NCBI GenBank assembly: GCA_003220985.1
Contig: QHTY01000155.1
Location: 8,300 to 26,684 of the forward strand
Length of the DNA: 18,385 nucleotides
Reading direction: 5' to 3'
Origin: Gemmatimonadota bacterium
GTDB taxonomy: Bacteria; Gemmatimonadota; Gemmatimonadetes; Gemmatimonadales; GWC2-71-9
The translations under genes were made by a program, and so were the position numbers. Below are positions 1 to 8,409 of the stretch, piece after piece. The notes beneath the pieces are model-generated. The model did no database searches. It was not told the origin of the DNA and was given only the letters and a program-made list of their open reading frames with translations. Each line of letters starts with the position of its first letter. Position 1 is the first letter of the stretch.

Positions 1-2502
1 GCCGATCCGCTGCGCCTCGAGGAAGTCGTGGTCACCGGCGTCGCGGAGGCGACGGATCGGCGCAAGCTGCCGATGACGGTCGCGAGTGTGAGCCAGGATC
101 AGTTGCAGTCGGTGCCGGGACAGAGCGCGTTGCAGGCGGTCGAAGGCAAAGTCGCCGGCGTGCGGCTGCTTCCCAATTCCGCGCAGCCCGGTGGCGAGCC
201 ATCGCTGCGGCTCCGCGGCGCGACGAGTATCGGGGGGCGTCAGGATCCCCTCATCATCGTCGACGGCGTGATCACGCGCTTCGGCCTGGCGGACGTCGCG
301 GGCGAAGACGTGGAGCGCGTGGAGATCGTGAAGGGCGCCGCGGCCTCGGCGCTGTACGGCTCCGACGCCGCCAACGGCGTCGTCCAGGTGTTCACCAAGC
401 GCGGCGAACACCTTCCCGAAGGCGGTCTACGCGTCACCACCCGCATCGAGGCCGGCGCGAACAACATGCCGGCGCGGATGCAGTTCTCGCACTCGCACGC
501 ATTCCAAGTCGAGTCCAGTCCCGGGTATTGCGCGGCGACGGGGGCGGCGCTCCCGACTCCACAGGTCTGGACCGTGGACGCCGTAAACAATTACTGCCTC
601 AATCCCAGCGGCAACCGCATCGTCCGCCCGGACCAAATTGCGGGGACGCCGTTCGTCAAGTACTACGACCATTGGAACGAGATCGTCACTCCCGGGATGT
701 TTTGGACGGGGTACGCGTCGATCGGCCAGCGTCAAGGCAAGACCAACTTCAACGCGTCGTTCGAGAATACCCGAAACGAGGGCGTGATTTTCAGCCTCGG
801 TGGATACACGCGGCAGAATTTCCGGCTCAATCTGGATCAGCAGCTGCGCAGCAACGTGGACGCGTCCTTCAGCGCCTTCTACGGCACATCGAATAACGGT
901 CGGGCGGCGGAAGGCCAAACCGGACCGTTCTTCACACTCATGTTCGTCCAGCCGGACGTGAATCTCGCCGGGTGCTGCAATCCCGATGGCTCCAAGTACA
1001 TCGCCAAGGTGCCGTTGAGCGGCGACGTCGCGAATGACGCCAACCCCATGTACGAGCTCGCCAACCGGAAGATCAATCAAGATCGCAACCGGTTCAGCGG
1101 CTCGGGGCGGACCCGTTGGCGGATAAAGGATTGGCTGCAGGCCGAGGGGTCCTTCGGGTACGACCAGGAGGCGCAGACGTACTCGGACGTGACGCCGTTC
1201 GGTTTCCTGACCTCGACCGGGCAGAAGACGAAGGGCAGCCTGGATGAGCAGTCGCGGAATGACTGGCAATCGAATGCCGGCATTACGCTGACCAGCCTGC
1301 GGCACTTCGGCAGCATCACAAACACCACGAAGGTGGCAGCGATCTTCGAAAGCCAGCGCAATCGCTTCCTGCGCTCTCAGGCGGGCGAGTTGGTGGTCGC
1401 GCGCGTCCCGGAGTTCGCTGGGGCCAACACCAGCACGCTCGGGGCGCAGTCCTACGACCAGCACATCCGGAATGAGAACGTCTACGCGGTGACGACGTTC
1501 GACATCAAGGACCGGTACATCCTCGACGGACTGGTGCGGCGTGACGGCTCCTCGTTGTTCGGAAGCGAGAGTCGCTGGGCGACCTACTTCCGGGTGTCCG
1601 GCGCATGGCGGGTCACGCAGGACGTGCGCATCCCCGGCGTGGACGAAATGCGGCTCCGGGCGTCTTACGGGACGGCCGGGCTGCGCCCGGAGTTCGACTA
1701 CCAGTACGAGATTCTCGACGTGAATCCGGGTGGCTTTACGCCGAACATTCTGGGCAATCCCCTGCTGAAGCCGGCGCACTCGGCCGAGACCGAGGTGGGA
1801 ACCAACCTCGAGTTCGGGTCGGGCCGCTACACGCTCGAGTATACGTACGCGAACAAGAAGACAAGCGATCAGATCCTGCTGGTGGATTTGCCTGCCGTTA
1901 CAGGATTCAAGCGGCAGTGGCAGAACACCGGCGCGCTCCGTTCGCGGACACACGAACTGACGTTTGAGACCAGGCTGGTCAATCGCGCGACGACGTCGCT
2001 CACCCTGAACATCGTCGGGGATCGGACCCGGCAGGTGATCACCAGCTGGACGCTGCCGGAGCGGCTCTACGGATTCCAGCAGATGCCCGCCACGTTCTTC
2101 CTGGGCCAGGGCTCGGACCTCGGTGCCATGTTCGGCAACCGGTGGATTCGCAACATCGACGATCTCTACGCCGATCCGGCCAAGGCCGCACTCTCAGGAG
2201 CGGGACAGACGTGGAGCCGTGACTCCGTCATGGTGAACGAGGACGGCTACGTCGTTCGCCGGAGCGCGTACGGAACGATCAACGAGCGCGCCATCAAGTA
2301 CGTGTACTGCAAACGCCCGGGACCCGCTGGGACATGTCTGGAGACTTCGAACATCGTGCAAATCGGGAACGCCAACCCCATGTACGAGCTCGCCAACCGG
2401 AAGATCATATCACCGTCTGGCGGTGAACGCGCTGATGGACTGGTCATACGGAGGCGATCTGTACAACGGGACGCGGCAGTGGGCCTTCCAGGCAACCCGT
2501 GA
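1..2502 (+). CDS. SusC/RagA-type TonB-linked outer membrane receptor, 5'-partial and frameshifted near its 3' end
   Basis: This is the outer-membrane barrel of a SusC/SusD importer, which takes up oligomers with TonB energy. The frame is open from base 1 (ADPLRLEEVVVTG), so the gene starts upstream. The missing part should hold the signal peptide and the carboxypeptidase-regulatory domain, as in the second SusC at 11095. The plug follows directly, with LRLRGATSIGG, PLIIVDGV and EIVKGAAASALYGSDAANG, and then barrel strands. Around 2370 it reads IGNANP, where SusC proteins normally continue into DW..., then MYELANRKI and 31 residues that do not resemble SusC, ending at 2502. The true C-terminus continues in another frame from 2408. 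The product would lack its last roughly 160 residues, including the terminal aromatic strand, so it is probably non-functional unless the frameshift is an assembly error. The SusD gene at 2918 is its partner. Family assignment is very sure; the coding state is uncertain. Confidence 0.93.
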   Translation, partial: ADPLRLEEVVVTGVAEATDRRKLPMTVASVSQDQLQSVPGQSALQAVEGKVAGVRLLPNSAQPGGEPSLRLRGATSIGGRQDPLIIVDGVITRFGLADVAGEDVERVEIVKGAAASALYGSDAANGVVQVFTKRGEHLPEGGLRVTTRIEAGANNMPARMQFSHSHAFQVESSPGYCAATGAALPTPQVWTVDAVNNYCLNPSGNRIVRPDQIAGTPFVKYYDHWNEIVTPGMFWTGYASIGQRQGKTNFNASFENTRNEGVIFSLGGYTRQNFRLNLDQQLRSNVDASFSAFYGTSNNGRAAEGQTGPFFTLMFVQPDVNLAGCCNPDGSKYIAKVPLSGDVANDANPMYELANRKINQDRNRFSGSGRTRWRIKDWLQAEGSFGYDQEAQTYSDVTPFGFLTSTGQKTKGSLDEQSRNDWQSNAGITLTSLRHFGSITNTTKVAAIFESQRNRFLRSQAGELVVARVPEFAGANTSTLGAQSYDQHIRNENVYAVTTFDIKDRYILDGLVRRDGSSLFGSESRWATYFRVSGAWRVTQDVRIPGVDEMRLRASYGTAGLRPEFDYQYEILDVNPGGFTPNILGNPLLKPAHSAETEVGTNLEFGSGRYTLEYTYANKKTSDQILLVDLPAVTGFKRQWQNTGALRSRTHELTFETRLVNRATTSLTLNIVGDRTRQVITSWTLPERLYGFQQMPATFFLGQGSDLGAMFGNRWIRNIDDLYADPAKAALSGAGQTWSRDSVMVNEDGYVVRRSAYGTINERAIKYVYCKRPGPAGTCLETSNIVQIGNANPMYELANRKIISPSGGERADGLVIRRRSVQRDAAVGLPGNP
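1037..1075 (+). repeat. 39-bp direct repeat, copy A (source copy inside SusC)
   Basis: Bases 1037-1075 are identical to 2369-2407, an offset of 1,332 bp, which is a multiple of three. Here the segment encodes ANPMYELANRKI followed by NQDRNRF. That is the usual barrel context in this family, since SusC proteins commonly carry NP(I/F/L)Y-A-L-x-N at this point and the second SusC has NPFYALYKD. This copy is therefore taken to be the original. Confidence 0.95.
2369..2407 (+). repeat. 39-bp direct repeat, copy B (at the frameshift junction)
   Basis: This is an exact copy of 1037-1075, placed between IGNANP and the shifted-frame YHRLAVNALMDW. In the intact second SusC the matching interval between the proline and the tyrosine is 11 codons (33 nt); here it is 28 nt. 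The copy thus replaces native sequence of nearly equal length and leaves the frame short by about 5 nt. The left end shares natural homology with copy A (the NANP codons). Either template switching or an assembly gap-fill could produce this. Confidence 0.9.
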
Positions 2503-2908
2503 CCGCGTGCAGGATCAGTCCGCCAAGCCGCAGAACGCCGCCAATTGTGGAGTGGTGGCCGATCCGATGCCGTCCTGCCCCCGCAAGGCCCTCGGGTACT
2601 ACGGCGTCGGATTCTACAACGGACTCGACCCGGACGACTTCTTCGTCGAACCGGGATCGTACGCGAAACTGAAAGAGCTGTCGATCCACTATACGTTCTC
2701 GCACAATCAGCTGCGTGCGGTGGGTTTGAGCTCGCTTGGCGAGGCGCGTCTCGGCTTCGTCGGTCGTAACTTGTTCCGGATCACCAAGTACTCCGGACTC
2801 GATCCGGAAGTCTCGGGTCTGTTCGGCGATCCCTTCCAGGTCAGATTGGACTGGTTCCAATATCCCCAGTTCCGGACCTTCTCGGCTGTTGTCGAGATCA
2901 CGTACTGA
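2408..2908 (+). pseudogene. C-terminal barrel fragment of the first SusC gene, in the shifted frame
   Basis: From 2408 a different frame reads YHRLAVNALMDW, then SYGGDLYNGTRQWAF. This matches the C-terminal SusC region that in the intact second copy reads YKGFQLTAFLDHRQGGDVLN. It goes on through GRNLFRITKYSGLDPEVSG and ends in FSAVVEITY, a typical aromatic last beta-strand, with TGA at 2906. A GTG at 2423 could start an isolated product, but I see no signal peptide and no reason for separate translation. It is best read as the detached end of the gene beginning before base 1. The junction coincides with the end of a 39-bp repeat at 2369-2407. The stop lies 9 nt before the SusD start, as expected for one original susC-susD operon. 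Confidence 0.85.
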
Positions 2909-2917
2909 GGAGCGCCA

Positions 2918-4675
2918 ATGAACTCACTTCGAGAGGTCCCTATGCTGCGGCTGTCCATCACGGGGTTGGCGCTCGTCGCCGCGGCTGTGACGGCCGGGTG
3001 CAACCTTGACGTTTCGAACCCCAATGCGCCGGACGCCAATCGTGCGTTCGGCGATCCGGCCGGCCTCCAGCAGTTATTGGGAGGCGCGTTCCGCTCCTGG
3101 GTGGAAGCCCGGAGCGGGTATTACGTCATGCCCCTCGACGCGCAAGCCGACAACTACACGGCGTCCTGGAACAATGCCGCAATCCGCTACTATAGCTCCG
3201 TGGGCTCTGATTGTCCGGCGCGGTGCGGCTGGAACAACAGCCCGACCGCGAGTGACGCCGGGCTCGTCATCGAGTCGCAATGGTACGGCTATTACACGGT
3301 GTGGTTCGCCGCGACGCACGTGCTCGCGGCGATGAAGGACGGGCTTTGCTTCGACGACGACTGCTCGCCGACCAACGGTTTCAAACGCACGACGCCTGGG
3401 TCTGACAGCACCACCACCGTGCGCAACCGGGCGATCGCCCAGATGTTGCAGGGCATGGCGTTCGCCGGCATCGCCTTGATGTACGATTCGGGATTCGTCG
3501 TCGATGAGAATACCGTGCTCCCGGCGAGTCCCGCCGATTACCCTCCCTTTAACAGCAGGGTGGAGATGCGGGCCGCGGCACTGCAGAAACTGCAGGCGGC
3601 TTACGCGACCGCCGGTATCACCACGTGGAAGACGGAGTCGGAGTGGATGGGCGTCGACGCCGGTACCGCGTACACGAACGTGCAGATTCAAAAACTAATT
3701 CGTACGATGGAGGCCGAGCTGATCGCGATGTGGCCGCGCAACTCGACCGAGAACGTCGCGGCCGACTGGGCGTCTGTCGTCAGCTATGCATCGCAGGGCG
3801 TCAGTTCCGGCACACCGGTCACCTGGCAGTTCTACATCGACATCAGCGCCCGGGACGCCGGCATCGAGTACGTGAAGAGCTGGGGCAACTCCATCCTGAC
3901 CGAGCGCGTGGACACGCGCGTCGCGGCGTTGATCACGACCAATCACGTCAATCCCTGGCCGGCGGGCGGTAATCCATGCCCTACGATTTCACCGGATAAG
4001 CGCGTAGGCGATGGGTCTTACGGGCCGGCCAATAGTTCTGATTTCGGCACCGTCGCCGCTACGGCCAACGCCGGTACTGACTACGCGTGCTCGGGTATTG
4101 CCATCTTCCCTGCGGCGCGCGGACAGTACCATCAAAGCAACCTGCAGCACATCCGCTACCACCCGCTTGCCGGCGTGGGTGAGGGACTGCCCGCCGACAA
4201 TGGTACGGGTCAGAACCCCTTCTACACGCCGCAAATGAACGATCTCCTGTGGGCCGAAGCCCTGATCCGGAGTAACGGCGATAGGAACCTGGCCGCGACA
4301 CTGATCAATAACAGCCGGGTGACCCGGGGCGGACTGGCTGCGGTGTCGGGAAGCGATGCCGATACCGTGCTGCTCACCGCGCTCCATTACGAGCAGGAGA
4401 TTGAATTCATGGGTCAGGGTGCGACGCCCTACTTCAATCGGCGCCGAGTCGACGGGTTGTCGTTGGGAACACCGCGGCAAATGCCGGTGCCGGCGAAAGA
4501 GCTCAGCCTGCTGCTGCGTTCGACGTACACGTTCGGCGGACCGTCGAAACCCGACATGGTTGCCCCGGTTGGTGGAGCGGGGGACAACTGGAGTCGCCCG
4601 ACCGTCGTGGATCGCTGGCATGAGGTGCAGCAAGCCCGGGCGCGGGATGCATTCCTCGGACGCCTGCGGTTGTAA
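2918..4675 (+). CDS. SusD/RagB family outer-membrane lipoprotein (partner of the first SusC)
   Basis: SusD proteins are surface lipoproteins that lid the SusC barrel and bind the substrate. This one has 585 residues with a lipoprotein signal whose lipobox TAGC puts the acylated cysteine at residue 28. The C-terminal half has the family hallmarks: LLWAEALIRSNGD followed by INNSRVTRGGL (the helical TPR-like part), then ALHYEQEIEFMGQG, YFNRRRVDGLSLGTPRQMPV and PAKEL. Six further cysteines fall into three pairs, near DCPARC, LCFDDDC and NPCPT/YACSG. The ATG at 2918 follows AGGAG by 6 nt and lies 9 nt after the SusC stop, so they form one operon. An in-frame ATG at 2942 would give a signal peptide of more usual length (cysteine at residue 20) and cannot be excluded. 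A strong terminator follows. The gene looks intact although its SusC is broken. Confidence 0.93.
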   Translation: MNSLREVPMLRLSITGLALVAAAVTAGCNLDVSNPNAPDANRAFGDPAGLQQLLGGAFRSWVEARSGYYVMPLDAQADNYTASWNNAAIRYYSSVGSDCPARCGWNNSPTASDAGLVIESQWYGYYTVWFAATHVLAAMKDGLCFDDDCSPTNGFKRTTPGSDSTTTVRNRAIAQMLQGMAFAGIALMYDSGFVVDENTVLPASPADYPPFNSRVEMRAAALQKLQAAYATAGITTWKTESEWMGVDAGTAYTNVQIQKLIRTMEAELIAMWPRNSTENVAADWASVVSYASQGVSSGTPVTWQFYIDISARDAGIEYVKSWGNSILTERVDTRVAALITTNHVNPWPAGGNPCPTISPDKRVGDGSYGPANSSDFGTVAATANAGTDYACSGIAIFPAARGQYHQSNLQHIRYHPLAGVGEGLPADNGTGQNPFYTPQMNDLLWAEALIRSNGDRNLAATLINNSRVTRGGLAAVSGSDADTVLLTALHYEQEIEFMGQGATPYFNRRRVDGLSLGTPRQMPVPAKELSLLLRSTYTFGGPSKPDMVAPVGGAGDNWSRPTVVDRWHEVQQARARDAFLGRLRL

Positions 4676-4703
4676 GACCTGTGTAGTTGTGGGATTTGAG
4701 GAC

Positions 4704-4736
4704 AAGGGGCGGGAGTGATCCCGCCCCTGTTGTTTT
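4704..4736. terminator. Intrinsic terminator between convergent genes
   Basis: A perfect 10-bp stem (AGGGGCGGGA at 4705-4714, TCCCGCCCCT at 4719-4728) with a GTGA loop is followed by TGTTGTTTT. It lies 29 nt after the SusD stop and terminates the plus-strand susCD operon. The stop codon of the convergent FG-GAP gene (TAA, 4737-4735) sits in the T-run, so the same hairpin lies just after that gene too. On the minus strand the hairpin is not followed by a U-run, so termination there is less certain. Confidence 0.88.
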
Positions 4737-7700
4737 AGAAACCCCGGACAGTGATGTCGCGCTGTCCCGCGGCGAGCGGGACGACCTGCTCGCGTCCGCC
4801 CGGCCACCGGATCCAGATGGCCGTCGGTGTCCCATCGCGTCCGAGGACTTGGATCGCCCCATTCTGCGACCAATACCCTGAGCCTGCCTGGACCTCGCGC
4901 ACCGGACCGTTGCGCTCGCCGTAGCGCAAACGCACCTGCGCGCCGATCGCTGTGGGATTGCCGGGCGGTCCGACCAGGCGGACGCGGACGCCGGGCGTCG
5001 CGCCCATGTTTCGAACCAGCCGGGTCGCGGCCCCGTTCTCGCCCACGGCGAGATCGAGCCGGCCGTCGCCATCGAAGTCAGCGTAGGCGGCGCCGCGTTG
5101 CTCTCCGTAGATCGTCAGGCCGGAGCGCTGGGCGGGAACCGCGTCCAGCTCGCCTCGTCCCTGCCCAAGCAGCAAGAGACCACGGCCGGCATCATATCGA
5201 GGCGTGGCGTTATCGGTGGCGAAGAAATTCTGCGCGAGGAAGACGTCCTCTTTGCCGTCGCCGTCAAAGTCCGCAATACCGACATAGAATGCTGGAGCGA
5301 GCTGGGCGTCCGCGGGCAATGCTCGCGCCTCGAACCGATCGCCGCGATTGAGGAACACCGTGTGATCCATCGTCGTCGCCGCAACGCGACGCGCGGTGGC
5401 CGCGAACGGTCCGATGACCTGGCCGACATCCGCGTCCGCATACGCTCGGAACGAGCCCAAACGCTCGCCCGCTCCCGGTAGGGCGGCGGCGATGTCGGGG
5501 AAGGGCTCCAACGGGGCCAACGCCTTGATGCGGGGGTCCTCTTGGGCCAACAGGAGGTTGGGCCGTCCTCCGGCCCCGAAGAGTCCGTAGTACATGTACA
5601 GCGGGCGGGCGGCGGTTGCCTGGAGATCGCTGTTGCGCCCCCAGCTCGTCGCGACAATGTCGAGCCGGCCGTCGCCGTCCAGGTCGCCGGTCGCCACGCC
5701 ATTCCACCTGCTCGTCACGCCGTCAAGCCCGGGCTCCTGACCGAGGTGAAACTGACCATGATCGTTCCGCAGGATGCGGATGTCGCCCCATTCGATTGCC
5801 AGCACGAGGTCGGGCCATCCGTCGCCGTTCACGTCGGTGAACAGCGCAGCGGAGACCATGCCGATTCCGGAGAGTGCGCGGTCGTTCACACTGTCGGGCA
5901 CGAAGGCTCCATTCACCCACCGATACAGGTGCGACGTTGGGGCGAGGGGATACCCGCCTGGAATGACCCGGCCTCCGACGAACAGATCGAGACTCCCGTC
6001 GCCGTCATAGTCCGCCAGCGCGAGCGGACCGACACTCGACGCGTCCCCGGGGAGAAGCTCGGTTAGGGCTCCGGTTGTCGGCGAATAGGTGACGACGCTC
6101 GGCGTCCGCCGCACCGCCACACTAGACAGTTGCTCGTAGCTCGAGACGCCGGCGAGAATGCCGGACCGCCAGCCGAGCACCGTCGTGATGTCTCCGGGCG
6201 CGACCGCAAAATGCGTAGCTGCCGGGCTCACGCGCGTACCCGAGTTCTTGAACCACGCCAATGCGCCGGTCCGCCCCGCGCCGACCAAAAGATCCTCTCG
6301 GCCATCGCCATCGATGTCTGCCCAGGCAATCCCCGGACCCAGCTGACTGAGGGCGTTCGGCAACAAGAGTTGGCGGGCGTAGTCGTCGAAGTACGGATCG
6401 ACGTGCGTGAGGCCGCCTAGTTGGGCGGTTGCGTCTTCGAATAGCGGTTTGGATTGCTCGTGCGTCGTGCGTGGTGCGTCGTGCGTGGTCTGAACTTCGG
6501 AGATCTCGTACTCGCGGTTCGGGGTCGCACTGTCGATCACCGACCGCGCGCCGTCGCGCCAGTCCACCTGAATGGTCACGTGCGCCGCGGTCCCCGTGGC
6601 GAAGGTCAGCGCCGGGTCGGAGCTCGACAGGTACAGCCCGCCGGCGATGACCTCAGCGTCCTGGAGTGCGACCGGACCTCCGAGCACACGCACGCGGCTG
6701 CCGATCCCAGCGGTATTGGGCGCCCCCCCGCGCAGCCGCACCGCGATGCGCGGCGCGAAGGCGTCGTTGCGAAGCACGGCCGCCGGCTGTCCGAGGCGAT
6801 TGATCACCACATCGAGATCGCCGTCGCCGTCGAGATCAGCGACCGCCATGCCATGCGAGATGTCGTCGCCGAGGTCGAAATGCCAGGCTTTGCTCGCGTC
6901 CTCGAACGTCAGGTCCCCGCGATTGCGGAACGCGACATTGGGAAGCGGCAGGGGCGGGTATTCGAACAGCATGTGGCGCCAGTCGACGACTCCCAGCTGC
7001 GCCCGGAGACGGTATTGGGTGTCGCCGTCCATGATGTCGCGGACGTGACCCGTGCCGATGAGGATGTCCTGCCAGCCGTCCAGGTCGACGTCCATGAACA
7101 GCGTGGACCACGACCACCCAGACCGGCCCACGCCCGCATAGCGGGCCACCTCGGCGAAGGTGCCGTCGTCGCGGTTCAATTGGAGCGTGTTGCGCTGCAG
7201 TTGGGGCCGCTCGGCGCCGATCCCGGGATGCTTGGGGGCCGTGGTGTGCGTGGGGATCTCCATCTTGAGGCGGCGCGTGTCCTGGCTCAGCATATCCACC
7301 TCGAAGAGATCGGCGTTGCCGTCGCCATTGACGTCGCCGACGGCAACCGCCATCCCCGAATTACTCGTGGACCGCAATCCGTACCAGGGAATCAGCCGAA
7401 ACCGGCCGTGGCCGTCGTTCAGCCACAGCTGGTCGGGGTCTTCGAAATCGTTCGCCACATACAGATCCGGTGCGCCGTCGCCCGTGACATCGGCGAAGAC
7501 GGCGGCGAGGCCGAAATCCTCGCGCTCCTCGGTGAGCGGCTGCCCCTGCTCGTTGCGAAACCGCGGGTTCCCCGCAATCGGCTCGCGCTTGAAATGCCCC
7601 CGCCCATCGTTCAGGTAGAAGAAATCTGGATCCGCGCGCTGTTGCAGGCTGATGCCACCGAGGTCGGGGCGGTCGACCAGCTTGTAATCGCGGCGATAGG

Positions 7701-8409
7701 CCTCCCGCACTTCGTAGCGGTTGGGACCGAGGCGCCGCGTCACGCGATCGAACGCCCGCTCCTGTGGCGAGAGGCGATCCAGCGTCGTGTATGCCTTGTA
7801 GTTCGCGACGTACAGATCGAGATCGCCGTCACCGTCCACATCGGCGAGGGCGACGCTCATGCTCCCAGCGGTGGAACTCAGACCTGTGGTGTCCTCGCGG
7901 AAGCGTCCGCTGCCATCGTTTATGAAGACCGCGTTGGGGCCGCCGCTCGCAACGAGGATCAGGTCCGGATCCCCGTCGCCATCCACATCGGCGAACGCGC
8001 ACCCGGTGGAATAGCGGTCGGGCGCGGCCACGCCGGCGCGCGCGGCGATTTCCTCGAAGTGCCAGTCACCGAGATTGCGATACAGCGCGTTCGCGCCTTC
8101 GGTGCGGGCAAGGAAGATGTCCGGCCGCCCGTCGCCATCCACATCGGCGAGGCAGACGCCGGCGCCCTGGGCGAGCGTGCGGTTCTGCAGCAGCAGCGAA
8201 TCGCTGACGGTATTGGCGAACGTGATCCCCGTGCGCTTCGGGTCGAGCAGGGTGAACCCCGGTGCATGTGCGGGCGCGATCGGGAGATTGCGCCAACGAT
8301 AGCCGTCGACGTCATGCCACGCCGTGTCGGCGGGAGAGCGCTGTGCCGGGCGGCAGGCAGTCGAGAGGGCCGCGGCGAGAGCAAGAACGCGGTTAATAGA
8401 CTCCCACAA
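4735..8409 (-). CDS. Two-module FG-GAP/VCBS repeat lipoprotein with ASPIC/UnbV-like domains (CRTAC1-like)
   Basis: This is a secreted beta-propeller-type protein of 1,224 residues. Seven calcium-binding FG-GAP/VCBS motifs of the DxDGDGxxD type (for example DVDGDGRPDIF, DVDGDGDLDLYVAN, DVNGDGNADLFEVD) lie at about residues 90-540, then an ASPIC/UnbV-like segment (RVRVLGGPVAL ... VTIQVDWRDGA) at about 570-640. Six more motifs follow at about 690-1130 (DIDGDGREDLLVGAG to DFDGDGRLDLAVGENG), and a clear ASPIC/UnbV end (IGAQVRLRYGERNG, VQAGSGYWSQNG, IRWPGG). The chosen start is TTG at 8409, giving a signal peptide and lipobox LSTAC with cysteine at residue 19. It overlaps the upstream gene by 17 nt. 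An ATG at 8502 would overlap by 110 nt and put 31 non-signal residues first, so I reject it. Such proteins often accompany SusC/SusD genes; binding of polymer or protein at the surface is inferred. A 7-bp tandem repeat lies in the linker between modules. Confidence 0.88.
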   Translation of the reverse strand: MWESINRVLALAAALSTACRPAQRSPADTAWHDVDGYRWRNLPIAPAHAPGFTLLDPKRTGITFANTVSDSLLLQNRTLAQGAGVCLADVDGDGRPDIFLARTEGANALYRNLGDWHFEEIAARAGVAAPDRYSTGCAFADVDGDGDPDLILVASGGPNAVFINDGSGRFREDTTGLSSTAGSMSVALADVDGDGDLDLYVANYKAYTTLDRLSPQERAFDRVTRRLGPNRYEVREAYRRDYKLVDRPDLGGISLQQRADPDFFYLNDGRGHFKREPIAGNPRFRNEQGQPLTEEREDFGLAAVFADVTGDGAPDLYVANDFEDPDQLWLNDGHGRFRLIPWYGLRSTSNSGMAVAVGDVNGDGNADLFEVDMLSQDTRRLKMEIPTHTTAPKHPGIGAERPQLQRNTLQLNRDDGTFAEVARYAGVGRSGWSWSTLFMDVDLDGWQDILIGTGHVRDIMDGDTQYRLRAQLGVVDWRHMLFEYPPLPLPNVAFRNRGDLTFEDASKAWHFDLGDDISHGMAVADLDGDGDLDVVINRLGQPAAVLRNDAFAPRIAVRLRGGAPNTAGIGSRVRVLGGPVALQDAEVIAGGLYLSSSDPALTFATGTAAHVTIQVDWRDGARSVIDSATPNREYEISEVQTTHDAPRTTHEQSKPLFEDATAQLGGLTHVDPYFDDYARQLLLPNALSQLGPGIAWADIDGDGREDLLVGAGRTGALAWFKNSGTRVSPAATHFAVAPGDITTVLGWRSGILAGVSSYEQLSSVAVRRTPSVVTYSPTTGALTELLPGDASSVGPLALADYDGDGSLDLFVGGRVIPGGYPLAPTSHLYRWVNGAFVPDSVNDRALSGIGMVSAALFTDVNGDGWPDLVLAIEWGDIRILRNDHGQFHLGQEPGLDGVTSRWNGVATGDLDGDGRLDIVATSWGRNSDLQATAARPLYMYYGLFGAGGRPNLLLAQEDPRIKALAPLEPFPDIAAALPGAGERLGSFRAYADADVGQVIGPFAATARRVAATTMDHTVFLNRGDRFEARALPADAQLAPAFYVGIADFDGDGKEDVFLAQNFFATDNATPRYDAGRGLLLLGQGRGELDAVPAQRSGLTIYGEQRGAAYADFDGDGRLDLAVGENGAATRLVRNMGATPGVRVRLVGPPGNPTAIGAQVRLRYGERNGPVREVQAGSGYWSQNGAIQVLGRDGTPTAIWIRWPGGREQVVPLAAGQRDITVRGF
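6461..6488. repeat. Four tandem 7-bp units inside the FG-GAP gene
   Basis: The plus strand reads TGCGTCG, TGCGTGG, TGCGTCG, TGCGTGG, which is also a perfect 14-bp unit duplicated. On the coding (minus) strand it encodes the linker QTTHDAPRTTHEQ between the first ASPIC-like domain and the second FG-GAP module. The unit length is not a multiple of three, so gain or loss of one unit would shift the frame. Confidence 0.9.

Noticed and set aside
427..1953. A 508-codon open frame on the minus strand opposite the first SusC
   Set aside because: Arginine/valine-rich low-complexity product with no recognisable domain; the plus strand has clear SusC homology.
4800..8300. Recurrent GTCGCCGTC-type words that look like a dispersed DNA repeat
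   Set aside because: They are the codons of the FG-GAP motif DGDG on the opposite strand, so they are explained by the protein repeats.
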